A stretch of DNA of 64,000 nucleotides from Paractinoplanes ovalisporus (GTDB taxonomy: Bacteria; Actinomycetota; Actinomycetes; Mycobacteriales; Micromonosporaceae): NCBI RefSeq assembly GCF_016834655.1, contig NZ_JAENHP010000011.1:1-64000 (forward strand). Reading direction: 5' to 3'. The position numbers were made by a program, and so were the translations under genes. The notes under the pieces were generated by a model that worked only from the letters and a program-made list of their open reading frames with translations, did no database searches and had not been told where the DNA came from. Shown here one piece after another: positions 8,195 through 16,619 of the stretch (position 1 is the first letter of the stretch; each line of letters starts with the position of its first letter).

Positions 8195-9207
8195 CCGCAC
8201 TCGCGGAGCGGGCCCGGGCGGCGCTCGACCCTGTGCACTGGGACTTCTTCGCGGGTGGGGCCGGGGAGGAACGGACCCTGCGGGCCAACGAGGAGGCGTT
8301 CTCGCGGCGGCGGATCGTGCCCCGCGTGCTGCGTGGCGTGGGCGACCGGGACCTGAGCACGGAACTGTTCGGGACGCGGCTGAGCATGCCGGTCCTGGTC
8401 GCCCCGACGGCTTTCCACCGGCTGGCGCATCCGGCCGGTGAGGTGGGGACGGCCGGGGCGGTGGCCGCGTCGGACACGGTGATGGTGGTGAGCATGGCCG
8501 CCACCCAACCTGTGGAGGACATCACGGCCACCGGCGCCGCTGTGTGGTTCCAGCTCTATCCACAGCCGGACGACGAGTTCCAGCGGCACGTGGTGAAACG
8601 CGCCGAGGCGGCCGGCTGTCGCGCGCTGGTCGTAACCGTCGACTCCCCGGTCTTCGGGCGGCGGGAACGCGACCGGCGGAACGGATTCGACGACCTCCCC
8701 GACGGCTACACCTGCGAGAACATGCGGGACGGCGAGGGCCGCGTACGGGAGATCGGGTTTGATCCGACGCTCGGCTGGGAGCATGTCCACCGGCTGCGGG
8801 CGTCCACCGGTCTGCCGATCGTCCTCAAGGGTGTGCTGCACCCGGCCGACGCGCGGCTCGCCGTCGAGCACGGTGTCGACGGGTTGATCGTCTCCAACCA
8901 CGGCGGGCGGCAACTTGACGGCGCGATCGCGACGGTGGATGCGCTGCCGGCGATCGTCCGGGCTGTGGACGGGCGGATTCCCGTCCTTGTGGACGGCGGG
9001 GTCCGGCGTGGCGCCGACATCGCGGTCGCGCTCGCCCTGGGCGCCACCGCCGTGCTGATCGGCCGCCCGATCATCTGGGGCCTGGCCGCCGGCGGTCCCT
9101 CGGGCGTACGGGATGTGCTGGAGGCCTTCCGCGACGAGCTCGACCACGTCCTCACTCTGGCCGGCGCCGCCCGCCCGTCCGACCTGACCGCGGACCAGGT
9201 CGCATGA
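8191..9207 (+). CDS. FMN-dependent alpha-hydroxyacid oxidase, hydroxymandelate-oxidase-like
   Basis: A 338-aa TIM-barrel flavoenzyme starting at GTG 8191 inside the stop of the preceding gene. Family residues are visible: FQLYPQ (Tyr123), Lys213 in VLKG, the catalytic His237 and Arg240 in SNHGGRQLDG, and the phosphate-binding VDGGVRRGAD and GRP segments. The N-terminal HWDFFAGGAGEE recalls the WDF-AGG-G-E opening of hydroxymandelate oxidases from glycopeptide pathways, with Phe where glycolate oxidase has its substrate Tyr. The enzyme oxidises a 2-hydroxy acid to the 2-oxo acid with O2. In a tyrosine-derived pathway an aromatic hydroxy acid is a natural candidate substrate, but this is inference. 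Followed after 76 bases by a P450. Confidence 0.88.
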   Translation: MTALAERARAALDPVHWDFFAGGAGEERTLRANEEAFSRRRIVPRVLRGVGDRDLSTELFGTRLSMPVLVAPTAFHRLAHPAGEVGTAGAVAASDTVMVVSMAATQPVEDITATGAAVWFQLYPQPDDEFQRHVVKRAEAAGCRALVVTVDSPVFGRRERDRRNGFDDLPDGYTCENMRDGEGRVREIGFDPTLGWEHVHRLRASTGLPIVLKGVLHPADARLAVEHGVDGLIVSNHGGRQLDGAIATVDALPAIVRAVDGRIPVLVDGGVRRGADIAVALALGATAVLIGRPIIWGLAAGGPSGVRDVLEAFRDELDHVLTLAGAARPSDLTADQVA

Positions 9208-9283
9208 CGCCCCACCACGGCCACCGCAGCCGGGCGACCGGCCGCATGCCCGGTCGGCAAGCTGAGCCCGAGGAGTGCGGCGC

Positions 9284-10618
9284 ATGAATCCGCTCGTGAC
9301 GCTGGCCGGTGTGGCGGTGGGCGGTGCCGTCCTGTGGAGCCTGCCGAGGTGGCTGCCGCCGGCCGTCATCCGGCTCCGGGAGTGGATTTTCGCCCGGGTC
9401 AACGGCGAGGAGGGCGTTCCGGTGCCGGGCCCGCTGGTCGGGGCCGAGGATTTCGAACGGGTCTACGCGGATCCGGCCGCCGACGGGCGCAGCCGTGGGG
9501 CGGGGCTGTCCGACCTGTTCTGGTACTGGCTCGCACCCGGCCCCCAGATGCACCAGGAACACCTCGAACCCGGCGACCGCTATCGCACCGTGGCCCGCAC
9601 GACCCGGCAGGTGCTGGCCATGCCGCACCAGCGGTCGGACGAGCTGGCCACGGCCGCCGCCCGCCGCATCCTCGACGCGCTCCCCCGCCACCGGACGAGC
9701 TTCGCCCGCGTACGGGATCTCATGATGCCGCTGTGGGCCGAGGTCTATTACGAGGTCGTCTTCGGCGAGGCGTGCCCGCGCGAGGTCCGCGATCTGATCG
9801 TGGGCAACGCGGACGACGTCGTCACCGCGCTCAAGGGCACACGACCGCGCCGCATGTGGCGCCGCGACCGGCTCACACGTTATCTGCGGGCGCGTGTGGA
9901 CAACGGAACCTGCCCGGTCGTGCTGCCGGATCCGTTCACCGCGCAGGAGACCACCTGGTATCTGCAGGGCGCGTTCTTCAACACCGCGATCGTCCAGATG
10001 TCCGAGGCCATGGCCCACATCCTGTTGTGCGCCGCCGGAACGACCACCGACCCGGACGACGATGACGCCCTCGACCGGCTCATCGACGAGACCCTGCGCG
10101 TGCACCCGCTGTTCGGCATCGCGCACCGCATCACCTCCGCCCCCATCACGGTCAACGAGCGGGTCACCCTGCCCGCGGGGTCGGTGCTGCTGTTCAACTA
10201 TCTGGCCTTCCAGCGCACCGGGCCGGCCGCCGACGACGAGTTCCGGCCCGAGCGGTGGCTCACGCTGCGCCGCAAGGAGGCCCACTTCATCCCGTACGGG
10301 ATAACCGCCAACCGAGCCTGCCCGGCGCGCGGTGTCGCCCCCGTGATGCTGCGGGCCGTGACGCGGGAAGTGTTGCGCCGCTTCGCCCTCACGTCGACCG
10401 CCGCGCACACGCGCAGCCTGCCGAGCCGCGGACCGGTCTATCTCACGCCCGCCGGACGGCGGGAACCCGGAACCCTGCGACGGCACGGGATGCGGCTGCG
10501 CGACCGGTGGGAGAACGCCGGCCGGTCCGTGCTGCAGCTCGTCTTCGGCACCTGGATGGTGTTCGACGCCCGCCGCAAACGCCTGTGTGCCAACCATTTC
10601 GAGGAGGTACGGCCATGA
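9284..10618 (+). CDS. Membrane-anchored cytochrome P450 with atypical heme loop
   Basis: A 444-aa protein starting at ATG 9284 with AGGAG 8 bases upstream. It begins with a hydrophobic segment (NPLVTLAGVAVGGAVLWSL), unusual for bacterial P450s, which are mostly soluble. The ExxR pair is Glu269-Arg272 (ETLR), followed by FRPERW and the heme-ligand Cys346 in PYGITANRACPARG. Between the loop Gly and the RxC there are two extra residues relative to the FxxGxRxCxG consensus, and Ala replaces the Gly after Cys-Pro. The canonical I-helix (A/G)Gx(D/E)T motif is not evident; FNTAIVQMSEAMAHIL occupies that position. It may be a divergent oxygenase or have lost classical O2 activation. It overlaps the antiporter gene by ATGA, so it is part of the operon. 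Confidence 0.8.
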   Translation: MNPLVTLAGVAVGGAVLWSLPRWLPPAVIRLREWIFARVNGEEGVPVPGPLVGAEDFERVYADPAADGRSRGAGLSDLFWYWLAPGPQMHQEHLEPGDRYRTVARTTRQVLAMPHQRSDELATAAARRILDALPRHRTSFARVRDLMMPLWAEVYYEVVFGEACPREVRDLIVGNADDVVTALKGTRPRRMWRRDRLTRYLRARVDNGTCPVVLPDPFTAQETTWYLQGAFFNTAIVQMSEAMAHILLCAAGTTTDPDDDDALDRLIDETLRVHPLFGIAHRITSAPITVNERVTLPAGSVLLFNYLAFQRTGPAADDEFRPERWLTLRRKEAHFIPYGITANRACPARGVAPVMLRAVTREVLRRFALTSTAAHTRSLPSRGPVYLTPAGRREPGTLRRHGMRLRDRWENAGRSVLQLVFGTWMVFDARRKRLCANHFEEVRP

Positions 10619-11865
10619 CCCCGACCGAGTTGGCGCCGCGGTTCTTCATCGCCGTCGCGGTGATCCTGCTGTTCTGCAAGCTGATCGCGTGGCTGCTGGG
10701 CAAGGTGGGCCAGCCACCCGTGGTGAGCGAGATGCTGGCCGGGGTCCTGCTCGGGCCCTCGCTGCTCGGGTTGCTGGCGCCCGGCGTACAGGAATCGCTG
10801 TTCCCGACGGCCCTCTATCCGGTGCTCTATGTGGTGGGTCAGGTCGGCCTGGTGCTGTTCATGTTCCAGGCCGGCTACGCCTTCACGAGTCACCGCACGG
10901 CCCGGCTGGCCGGAACCGCGGGCGCCGTCTCGCTCGCCGGCATCTCCGCCCCGCTGGCGCTCGGCGCTCTGCTCGTCCTCGTGGCCGGCGGCGGGATCCG
11001 CAAGGAGGGCGTGTCTCTCGGTGTCACGGCCGCGTTCGTCGGTGTGGCCCTGGCCATCACCGCGTTCCCCATGCTGGCCCGCATCATCACCGAGCGGGGC
11101 CAGGCCGGCACCCGGCACGGATCGCTCGCGCTCGCCAGCGGTGCCATCGATGACATGGTGGCGTGGATCATGCTGGCCGTCGTGCTGGCGTTCGCGTCCG
11201 GCGAGGCGGGCCCGGCGTTCGTCACCGCCGGCGGCGCGGTGGTGTTCGGTCTGGCGCTGTGGCTGGGCGGCCGGCGGGTCACCGGCACCCTGATGGGCTC
11301 GCCGCGCATCAGCGAGACCGGCCGCCTGCTGGGCACGGTGGCGCTGCTGTTCCTGGTCGCCTGGTACACCGACGAGATCGGCCTGTACGCCGTGTTCGGC
11401 GCGTTCGCGGTGGGCGTGGTCATGCCGCGGCGGCCCGAGACCGACCGGGTGATCGAGACGCTCACGCCCGTGGCGACGGCGGTGTTCCTGCCGCTGTTCT
11501 TCACCTTCTCTGGATTGCGTACGGAGTTCGGGCTGCTCGGCGATCCCGCGGTGCTCCTGTTCGCCGTGGCCTGTGTGGCGGCGGCGATCGCGGGCAAGTT
11601 CGGCGCCTGCTGGGCCGCGGCCCGGCTGCGGGGCGAGACTCAGGGCGTGTCGCTGCGCGTCGGCGCCCTGATGAACGCCCGCGGCCTGATGCAGCTGATC
11701 GCGCTCAACGTCGGCCTCGAGGCCGGCGTGGTCAACTCGTCCCTGTTCACCGTGCTCGTGCTGGTCGCGCTGGTCACGACACTGATGACGACGCCGTTGC
11801 TCACCCTGATCGAGCGGCGGGAACGGAAGATCATCCCGGAGCCGGAAAAACAAGCCGTTTCTTAA
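10615..11865 (+). CDS. CPA2-family cation/proton antiporter
   Basis: A 416-aa polytopic protein with about 12-13 hydrophobic segments. The hallmark QPPVVSEMLAGVLLGPSLLG in the second segment region and AIDDMVAW with the paired acidic residues typify KefB/NhaA-fold CPA2 antiporters that exchange Na+ or K+ for H+. There is no C-terminal TrkA-N domain, so it lacks the usual nucleotide or glutathione control. It begins at ATG 10615 overlapping the P450 stop and has GAGGAGG upstream. As the last gene of the putative biosynthetic operon it might provide self-protection, pH compensation or export of an anionic product; none of this is shown by sequence. Confidence 0.87.
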   Translation: MTPTELAPRFFIAVAVILLFCKLIAWLLGKVGQPPVVSEMLAGVLLGPSLLGLLAPGVQESLFPTALYPVLYVVGQVGLVLFMFQAGYAFTSHRTARLAGTAGAVSLAGISAPLALGALLVLVAGGGIRKEGVSLGVTAAFVGVALAITAFPMLARIITERGQAGTRHGSLALASGAIDDMVAWIMLAVVLAFASGEAGPAFVTAGGAVVFGLALWLGGRRVTGTLMGSPRISETGRLLGTVALLFLVAWYTDEIGLYAVFGAFAVGVVMPRRPETDRVIETLTPVATAVFLPLFFTFSGLRTEFGLLGDPAVLLFAVACVAAAIAGKFGACWAAARLRGETQGVSLRVGALMNARGLMQLIALNVGLEAGVVNSSLFTVLVLVALVTTLMTTPLLTLIERRERKIIPEPEKQAVS

Positions 11866-11924
11866 AAGGTTGTATACTCAACTTTCTTCTATGCAATCAC
11901 CAAGACATATGTCAGGGTCGATGG
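11866..11924 (+). promoter_or_regulatory. AT-rich leader before the response-regulator gene
   Basis: This 59-base gap is much more AT-rich than its surroundings. TATACT at 11873-11878 is a good -10 hexamer match, but no convincing -35 is present 16-18 bases upstream. It probably provides separate transcription of the two-component genes. A direct link to the upstream cluster is possible but not shown. Confidence 0.4.
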
Positions 11925-12581
11925 ATGCACCGGCTTCTCCTCGTCGAGGACGACACCGAGCTGAGCGAGCTGCTGACCGACGCGCTACGCGACGAGGGGT
12001 ACGAGGTCGATCAGGCCCCGGACGGCCAGCGGGGTCTGCACCTGGGCCTGACCAGGCCGTACGACGTCATGGTCATCGACCGGTTGCTGCCCGCGCTGGA
12101 CGGTCTCGACCTGCTGGCCCGGCTGCGCTCACGCGCGGTCCCGGCCCGCGCGCTCATGCTGACCGCGCTCGGCACCGTCGGCGACCGGATCGCCGGCCTC
12201 GACGCGGGCGCCGACGACTACCTGGCGAAACCGTTCGACCTCGACGAGTTGAGCGCCCGGCTGCGCGCGCTGTGCCGCCGCACGCCGGACACGGCCGAGG
12301 TGTTGCGTGTCGGCAGCGGCCTGCTCGACCTGGCGATGCGCGACGTCGTCCTGGCCGACGGCGGGCGGGTCGCGTTGTCGTCACGTGAGTTCGAACTGTT
12401 GCGCGTCCTCGCCGCCCGCCCAGCGACCGTGCATCCGCGCGACCAGTTGCGCTCACGGGTGTTCGACGAGGCGGCGGCGGCCTCCATCGTGGACACTTAC
12501 GTCTATTACCTGCGGCGCAAGCTCGGCCGCGGCGTGGTGCGGACGGTGCACGGGCTGGGTTACCGATTGGGCACGCTGTGA
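11925..12581 (+). CDS. OmpR-family response regulator
   Basis: A 218-aa protein starting at ATG 11925. The receiver domain (1-115) has the acidic pair Glu8-Asp9-Asp10, the phosphoacceptor Asp52 in VIDRLLP, and the Lys in YLAKPFD. A winged-helix DNA-binding domain follows, with SSREFELLRVLAARP and the final VRTVHGLGYRLG typical of OmpR/PhoB proteins. It is translationally coupled (GTGA overlap at 12578) to a histidine kinase, its probable partner. Position directly after the tyrosine-type cluster makes it a candidate cluster regulator or a sensor for the antiporter, though it may be an unrelated neighbour. Confidence 0.92.
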   Translation: MHRLLLVEDDTELSELLTDALRDEGYEVDQAPDGQRGLHLGLTRPYDVMVIDRLLPALDGLDLLARLRSRAVPARALMLTALGTVGDRIAGLDAGADDYLAKPFDLDELSARLRALCRRTPDTAEVLRVGSGLLDLAMRDVVLADGGRVALSSREFELLRVLAARPATVHPRDQLRSRVFDEAAAASIVDTYVYYLRRKLGRGVVRTVHGLGYRLGTL

Positions 12582-13852
12582 CCGATGCTGAGCGCGCGAT
12601 TGTGCGGCGGGCCCGGCTGCGGATGGGGCTTCTGGTCGGGCTCGCGGTGGGGCTGTTGCTCACGCTGGTGGGCGGGGTGGCCTACGCGACGCTCGTGGCC
12701 AGCCAGGAGCGGCAGATCCAGCGCGAACTCGCGTGGGGCGCCGAGCACGGAACGGTGTCGGGTCCGGTCGGGTGCAACTGGATCCTGACGCTCGAGGACG
12801 GCCGCGTGTCCGCCGGGCCGGCCGCTCCCCCGCCCGGCTTCCCGCTGCGCGACGCCATGGACCGGGTCGCGGCCGGCGGTTCCCGCGAGATCACGACGGT
12901 TCCGCGCGGGGACACGATCTATCACGTACGGACGCAGGCGACCGCCACCGGTGTCATCCAGGTCGTGTTCGACGCGCGTTACCAGCTGGCCGACCGGCAG
13001 CACCTGTTGTGGGCGTTCGCGCTGGCGGCCGCGATCGGGCTGCTGGCCGCGCTCGTCACCGGGCTGATCGTCGCGCACCGCTCGGTCGCCCCGCTGGCCG
13101 AGGCGCTCGCCCGCCAGCGCCGCTTCGTCGCCGACGCCAGCCACGAGCTGCGCACGCCGATCGCGCAGGTGCACACCCGGGCCCAGCTGCTGGCCCGGCG
13201 CGCCGCCGAGACCGACCGCCACGACCTGGAACGCCTGGTCGGCACGACCCGCCGCCTGGGCGAGATCGTCGAGGAGCTGCTGCTCTCGGCCCGGCTCGCC
13301 GGTTCCCCCGACGACCGTCCACCCACTTCGCCGGTCGACCTGACCGCCCTGGCCGAGGCGGCGGTGGCGCTCGAGGCCGAGCGGGCCGCCGAACGGTCCG
13401 TCACGGTGACGCTGTCGACGCCCGGCCGCCCGGTCGAAGTCACCGGTATCACGTCGGCCCTGCACCGCGTGGTGAGTGAACTTCTTGCCAACGCGCTCAC
13501 CCATACACCGACCGGCGGGCGCATCGCGGTGACCGTCGGCTCGTCCGACGACCGCGCGGAACTGCGGGTCGAAGACACCGGTGACGGCTTCGACCCGGCC
13601 CACGCCGACCGCCTCTTCGACCGCTTCCACCGCGGCGCCGGCGCCGGTGACCGCCGGTTCGGCCTGGGCCTGGCCCTGCTCAAGGAGGTCGTGACCAGCC
13701 ACGGCGGCACCATCACGGCCGAGGGCCGCCCCGGCGACGGCGCCACGTTCACGGTGAACCTGCCCGCCACACCCCGCCCGCGCCGCCGCGAGCCTCGCAC
13801 CTTGCGCCCACGCTGGACCCACCCCCGCCGCGCCTACGCCCCTCGCCGCTGA
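12578..13852 (+). CDS. Membrane sensor histidine kinase
   Basis: A 424-aa kinase with two membrane segments (about 16-40 and 143-167) flanking a ~100-residue extracytoplasmic sensor. A short linker leads to the HisKA domain with His189 in FVADASHELRTPIAQ. The HATPase domain contains the N box (ELLANALTH), DTGDGFD and FGLGLALLKE. No canonical HAMP is obvious. The tail is Arg/Pro-rich. It starts at GTG 12578 overlapping the regulator gene stop, so the pair is made together. The ligand is unknown; the sensor domain has a single Cys (CNW) and no recognised fold. Confidence 0.9.
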   Translation: MTDAERAIVRRARLRMGLLVGLAVGLLLTLVGGVAYATLVASQERQIQRELAWGAEHGTVSGPVGCNWILTLEDGRVSAGPAAPPPGFPLRDAMDRVAAGGSREITTVPRGDTIYHVRTQATATGVIQVVFDARYQLADRQHLLWAFALAAAIGLLAALVTGLIVAHRSVAPLAEALARQRRFVADASHELRTPIAQVHTRAQLLARRAAETDRHDLERLVGTTRRLGEIVEELLLSARLAGSPDDRPPTSPVDLTALAEAAVALEAERAAERSVTVTLSTPGRPVEVTGITSALHRVVSELLANALTHTPTGGRIAVTVGSSDDRAELRVEDTGDGFDPAHADRLFDRFHRGAGAGDRRFGLGLALLKEVVTSHGGTITAEGRPGDGATFTVNLPATPRPRRREPRTLRPRWTHPRRAYAPRR

Positions 13853-13900
13853 CCCCCGCCCACGCTGGGCCGCCCGCGCCGCACCTACGGGGACGAGGGC

Positions 13901-14644
13901 TCAGAAGACCGATCGGAGGAACGTCAGCACGGGAGGGAGAAGCCGGGCCTGCGGGAGGCCGGGAAACCCGTGCCGCGCCTTGTCCACGGGGTGGAGCGCG
14001 CACGCGACGCCCGCCTTCTCATAGGCGGCGGCGAGATGCAGGGCCTGGGCATACGGGATCAGCTCGTCGGACGTCCCGTGCATCACCAGCAACGGCGGGC
14101 TGGAGGGCGTGACCAGGCGGCACGGATTGGCCAGCCGCGCCAACCCGGGCACGGTCTGCACGGGCGCCCCCAACAGCCGCGACTCGGGTGAGTCGGCCTC
14201 GTCGGTCCACGGCGCGCCCTCGACGGCCATCGTCAGGAAGTCCACCGGGCCGTACCAGTCGACCAGACCGCGTACGGGCAAGCCCTGCGCCGCCAGACGC
14301 AGGCCGGCCGTCACCGCCAGGTAGCCGCCGGCCGACTCACCCCACAGCGCCACCGCCGGAGCCGCCGTCCGTTCGAGGAGCCAGTGGACGGCGGCCTCCA
14401 CGTCCTCGACACATCCGGGCCAGATCTCCTCGCCGCTCAGGCGGTAGTCGACCGACGCCACCGTCAACCCGGCCCGCGGCAGCAGCTCGAAGAGGCCGTC
14501 CAACGCGGGCGGCAGCACCGAGCGGGAGCCGCCCAGGAACGCGCCCCCGTGCACGAACACGACCAGCGGCGCGCCCGGCCCACCCTCGTACAGGTCGAGG
14601 AACAGCGGCCGGAAACCGGGCAGCGACCGGTATCGGTGGGTCAC
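13901..14644 (-). CDS. Alpha/beta-hydrolase, HSL/carboxylesterase type
   Basis: A 247-aa hydrolase. The start at GTG 14644 overlaps the stop of the dioxygenase gene (GTGA). It shows the oxyanion motif HGGAF (32-36), nucleophile Ser104 in GESAGG, an acidic residue in HGTSDELIPY and a C-terminal His in KARHGFPG, so the triad is complete. The family hydrolyses short esters or lactones. In this catabolic operon it could open a lactone such as 2-pyrone-4,6-dicarboxylate or cleave an aryl ester feeding the pathway; known PDC lactonases belong to another fold, so this is only a suggestion. It is the last gene of the minus-strand operon. Confidence 0.85.
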   Translation of the reverse strand: MTHRYRSLPGFRPLFLDLYEGGPGAPLVVFVHGGAFLGGSRSVLPPALDGLFELLPRAGLTVASVDYRLSGEEIWPGCVEDVEAAVHWLLERTAAPAVALWGESAGGYLAVTAGLRLAAQGLPVRGLVDWYGPVDFLTMAVEGAPWTDEADSPESRLLGAPVQTVPGLARLANPCRLVTPSSPPLLVMHGTSDELIPYAQALHLAAAYEKAGVACALHPVDKARHGFPGLPQARLLPPVLTFLRSVF

Positions 14645-15568
14645 ACCGGCGGGGTCCCGTGCGTGTGGAACGTGTCGATCGTCTTGAGGCCCCATGCTTG
14701 TCCTTTCGCCCGTTCGGCCTCCGTCCACGTGACCATCCGGTGGTCGGGGGCGAGCAGCAGCCTCGCGCCGGCGTTGCAGAGCTCGATGCGGTTGCCGCCG
14801 GGCTCCCAGACGTACAGGAAGAAGGTCTGCTGGATGGCGTGCTTGTGGGGGCCGGTCTCGATGTGGATGCCGGCCTCGAGGAAGACGTCGGCCGCGCGCA
14901 GGATGTCCTCGCGGGTGTCGGCCGCGAACGCCACGTGGTGCAGGCGGCCCTGCGAGCCGGTCCAGTCGCGCGTGTAGACGAGGTCGTAGCTCTTGTCGCT
15001 GACCGTGTACCAGACGGCCGACGTGGTGCCGTCGTCGAGCACGATCTGTTCGCTGGGCCGGGCCCCGAGCACCTCGGCCAGGGAACCGTTCGTTGGGCGG
15101 GATGTCGCGGGCGAGGAAGTTGACGTGGTCGAGCCGCCGGATGTTCGCACCCCGCCCCGGAAAGCGGGACGCCTGGTTCTTCAGCGACGGCCGGGTCGCC
15201 TCGGTGGGTTCGTAGCGCCGCGTCTCCCAGTAGACGCCGTACGGATGCCCGTCCGGGTCGTGGAAGTGCAGCACCCGCTTCTCCGCGTCCCAGCCGTCGC
15301 TCAGCCCGGCCGCTTCGACGCGGGCCACCAGCGCGTCCAGCGAGGACGGCGAGGCGGCCCGGAGCCAGGTATGCCCGAGACCCGCCGTCGAGCGCGGGGT
15401 CAGCTTCACGGTGAACGCCTCGTAGTCGTCCCACGAGTGCACATAGACGCTGTCGCCCTCCCGCCCGACCTCTTCGAACGCCATCAGGTCGACGAAGAAC
15501 CGGACCGATTCCCGCAGTACGGGGGTGAACAGCTCGACCGCCGAGACATGCGCGACATCACGGGTCAT
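14641..15568 (-). pseudogene. Extradiol (catechol 2,3-type) dioxygenase, one-base frameshift
   Basis: Two VOC/glyoxalase-type domains are encoded in two reading frames. Residues before the shift end LARDIPPNERF, and the other frame resumes at LAEVLGARPSEQIV. Removing one G from the GGG at 15081-15083 joins them into a 308-aa protein of normal length for two-domain type I extradiol dioxygenases. Fe(II)-ligand candidates are present: HVNFLA in the second domain, RLHHVAFA, and the late Glu in NRIELCNAG. The enzyme would split a catecholic ring next to the diol. Start ATG 15568 has GGAG 6 bases upstream. It may be a real inactivating mutation or a sequence error; the intact flanking enzymes make an error or a recent lesion likely. 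Confidence 0.82.
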
Positions 15569-15610
15569 ACGGACTCCAAGCGGCAAGGGAAACGGGTCAT
15601 ACGGACTCCA
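15561..15610. repeat. 32-bp tandem duplication spanning the galD stop and dioxygenase start
   Basis: The 18-mer CGGGTCATACGGACTCCA occurs at 15561-15578 and again at 15593-15610, period 32. On the minus strand each copy reads TGGAGTCCGTATGACCCG, that is a ribosome site followed by ATGA. The upstream copy carries the stop of the GalD-like gene and the downstream copy the dioxygenase start. Between them lies an 11-codon frame (MTRFPCRLESV) from ATG 15600 whose TGA overlaps the dioxygenase ATG. Confidence 0.85.
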
Positions 15611-16619
15611 CGGGACGAGGAAAGGCGCGGCCCTCCAGCAGCAGGCGGGCCGTGCTCACGACGGCCGACCGCCCGGCAACGAGGTCGATGACCACGTCGA
15701 GAAAGCCGGTCGGGTGTTCGATCCGGACCGTGTCACCGGTGACCGCGCCCCGCGTGACAAGGGCCGCCGCCACCGTGACCGCCGCGAGCACCCCGATCCC
15801 GGTGTGGACGCGGCGCGGGATGAACATGCGGGTGCACACGTCACCGCCCGCACGCGGCGGCGCGATGAGGCAGACCTTCGGGACCGTGGCCGCCGTGACA
15901 TCCCCCAGGCCCATCAGCTTGCCGGCCGCCAGCCGAAGACCGTGGATGCGTACGGACAGATCCGACATGGCCTCGAGAGACGCCGGCGCCTCGTATCCGG
16001 TGACACCGAAGTCATCGGCCTCGGCCAGCACGACCGGCATCCCGTTGTCGATCAGCGTGGCCGCCACCCCGTCGACCGAATCCACCGCGTTGCCCGTGGG
16101 GAGCAAGGAGGAGGCGACCGACCCGGCCGTGTCACGAAACTCGACGACGATGCGCGCGGCCCGGCCCGGCACCCCACTGATCGCCGTGTCACCCGCATAG
16201 ACCGGACGACCGCCGGAGACCGGAAACGACACCACGGCCAGCGCCCCGGTGTTGACCATCCGGACCCGCACGCTGGTGTGCGAGCCGGCAGCGTCGACCA
16301 GCCCCCGCTCGACCGCGAACGGTCCCACCCCGGCCAGGATGTTGCCGCATGGCTGGGCCGCGCTGACCCGGGCCTCGTCCACGTGCACCTGCAGGAACAG
16401 GTAGTCGACGTCGGCCTCCGGATCGGGCGAGCGGCTGACCACGGCCACCTTGCTGGTGAGCGGATGCCCACCCCCGATGCCGTCGATCTGCCGCGGATCC
16501 GGCGACCCCATCACGCGGAGCAGCAGGTCGTCGCGCTCGGCCGGGTCGGCGGGCAGGTCGGACGCGAGGAAGTAGGCCCCCTTGGAGGTCCCGCCCCGCA
16601 TCACCAGCACCGGGATCAC
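15597..16619 (-). CDS. galD: 4-oxalomesaconate tautomerase (PrpF/GalD family)
   Basis: A 340-aa PrpF-fold isomerase starting at GTG 16619 inside the stop of the aldolase gene. Signatures agreeing with Pseudomonas GalD include MRGGTSKGAYFLASDLP at the start, MGSPD-RQIDGIGGGHPLTSKVAVVS, the catalytic Cys in QPCGNILAGVGPFA-ERG, YAGDT-ISGVPGRAA, IDNGMPVVLAEADDFGVTGYE and the late FIPRRVHTGIGV. The enzyme interconverts keto/enol forms of 4-oxalomesaconate in gallate and protocatechuate 4,5-cleavage. It lies between an RraA-type aldolase and a GalB-like hydratase, exactly the lower pathway set. The other use of this fold, 2-methylaconitate isomerisation, is unlikely given the neighbours. Confidence 0.9.
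   Translation of the reverse strand: MIPVLVMRGGTSKGAYFLASDLPADPAERDDLLLRVMGSPDPRQIDGIGGGHPLTSKVAVVSRSPDPEADVDYLFLQVHVDEARVSAAQPCGNILAGVGPFAVERGLVDAAGSHTSVRVRMVNTGALAVVSFPVSGGRPVYAGDTAISGVPGRAARIVVEFRDTAGSVASSLLPTGNAVDSVDGVAATLIDNGMPVVLAEADDFGVTGYEAPASLEAMSDLSVRIHGLRLAAGKLMGLGDVTAATVPKVCLIAPPRAGGDVCTRMFIPRRVHTGIGVLAAVTVAAALVTRGAVTGDTVRIEHPTGFLDVVIDLVAGRSAVVSTARLLLEGRAFPRPVESV

Noticed and set aside
2959..9903. Chromosomal origin (oriC) from the six DnaA-box-like motifs
   Set aside because: The motifs lie inside genes over 7 kb, and no dnaA, dnaN or AT-rich unwinding region is present.
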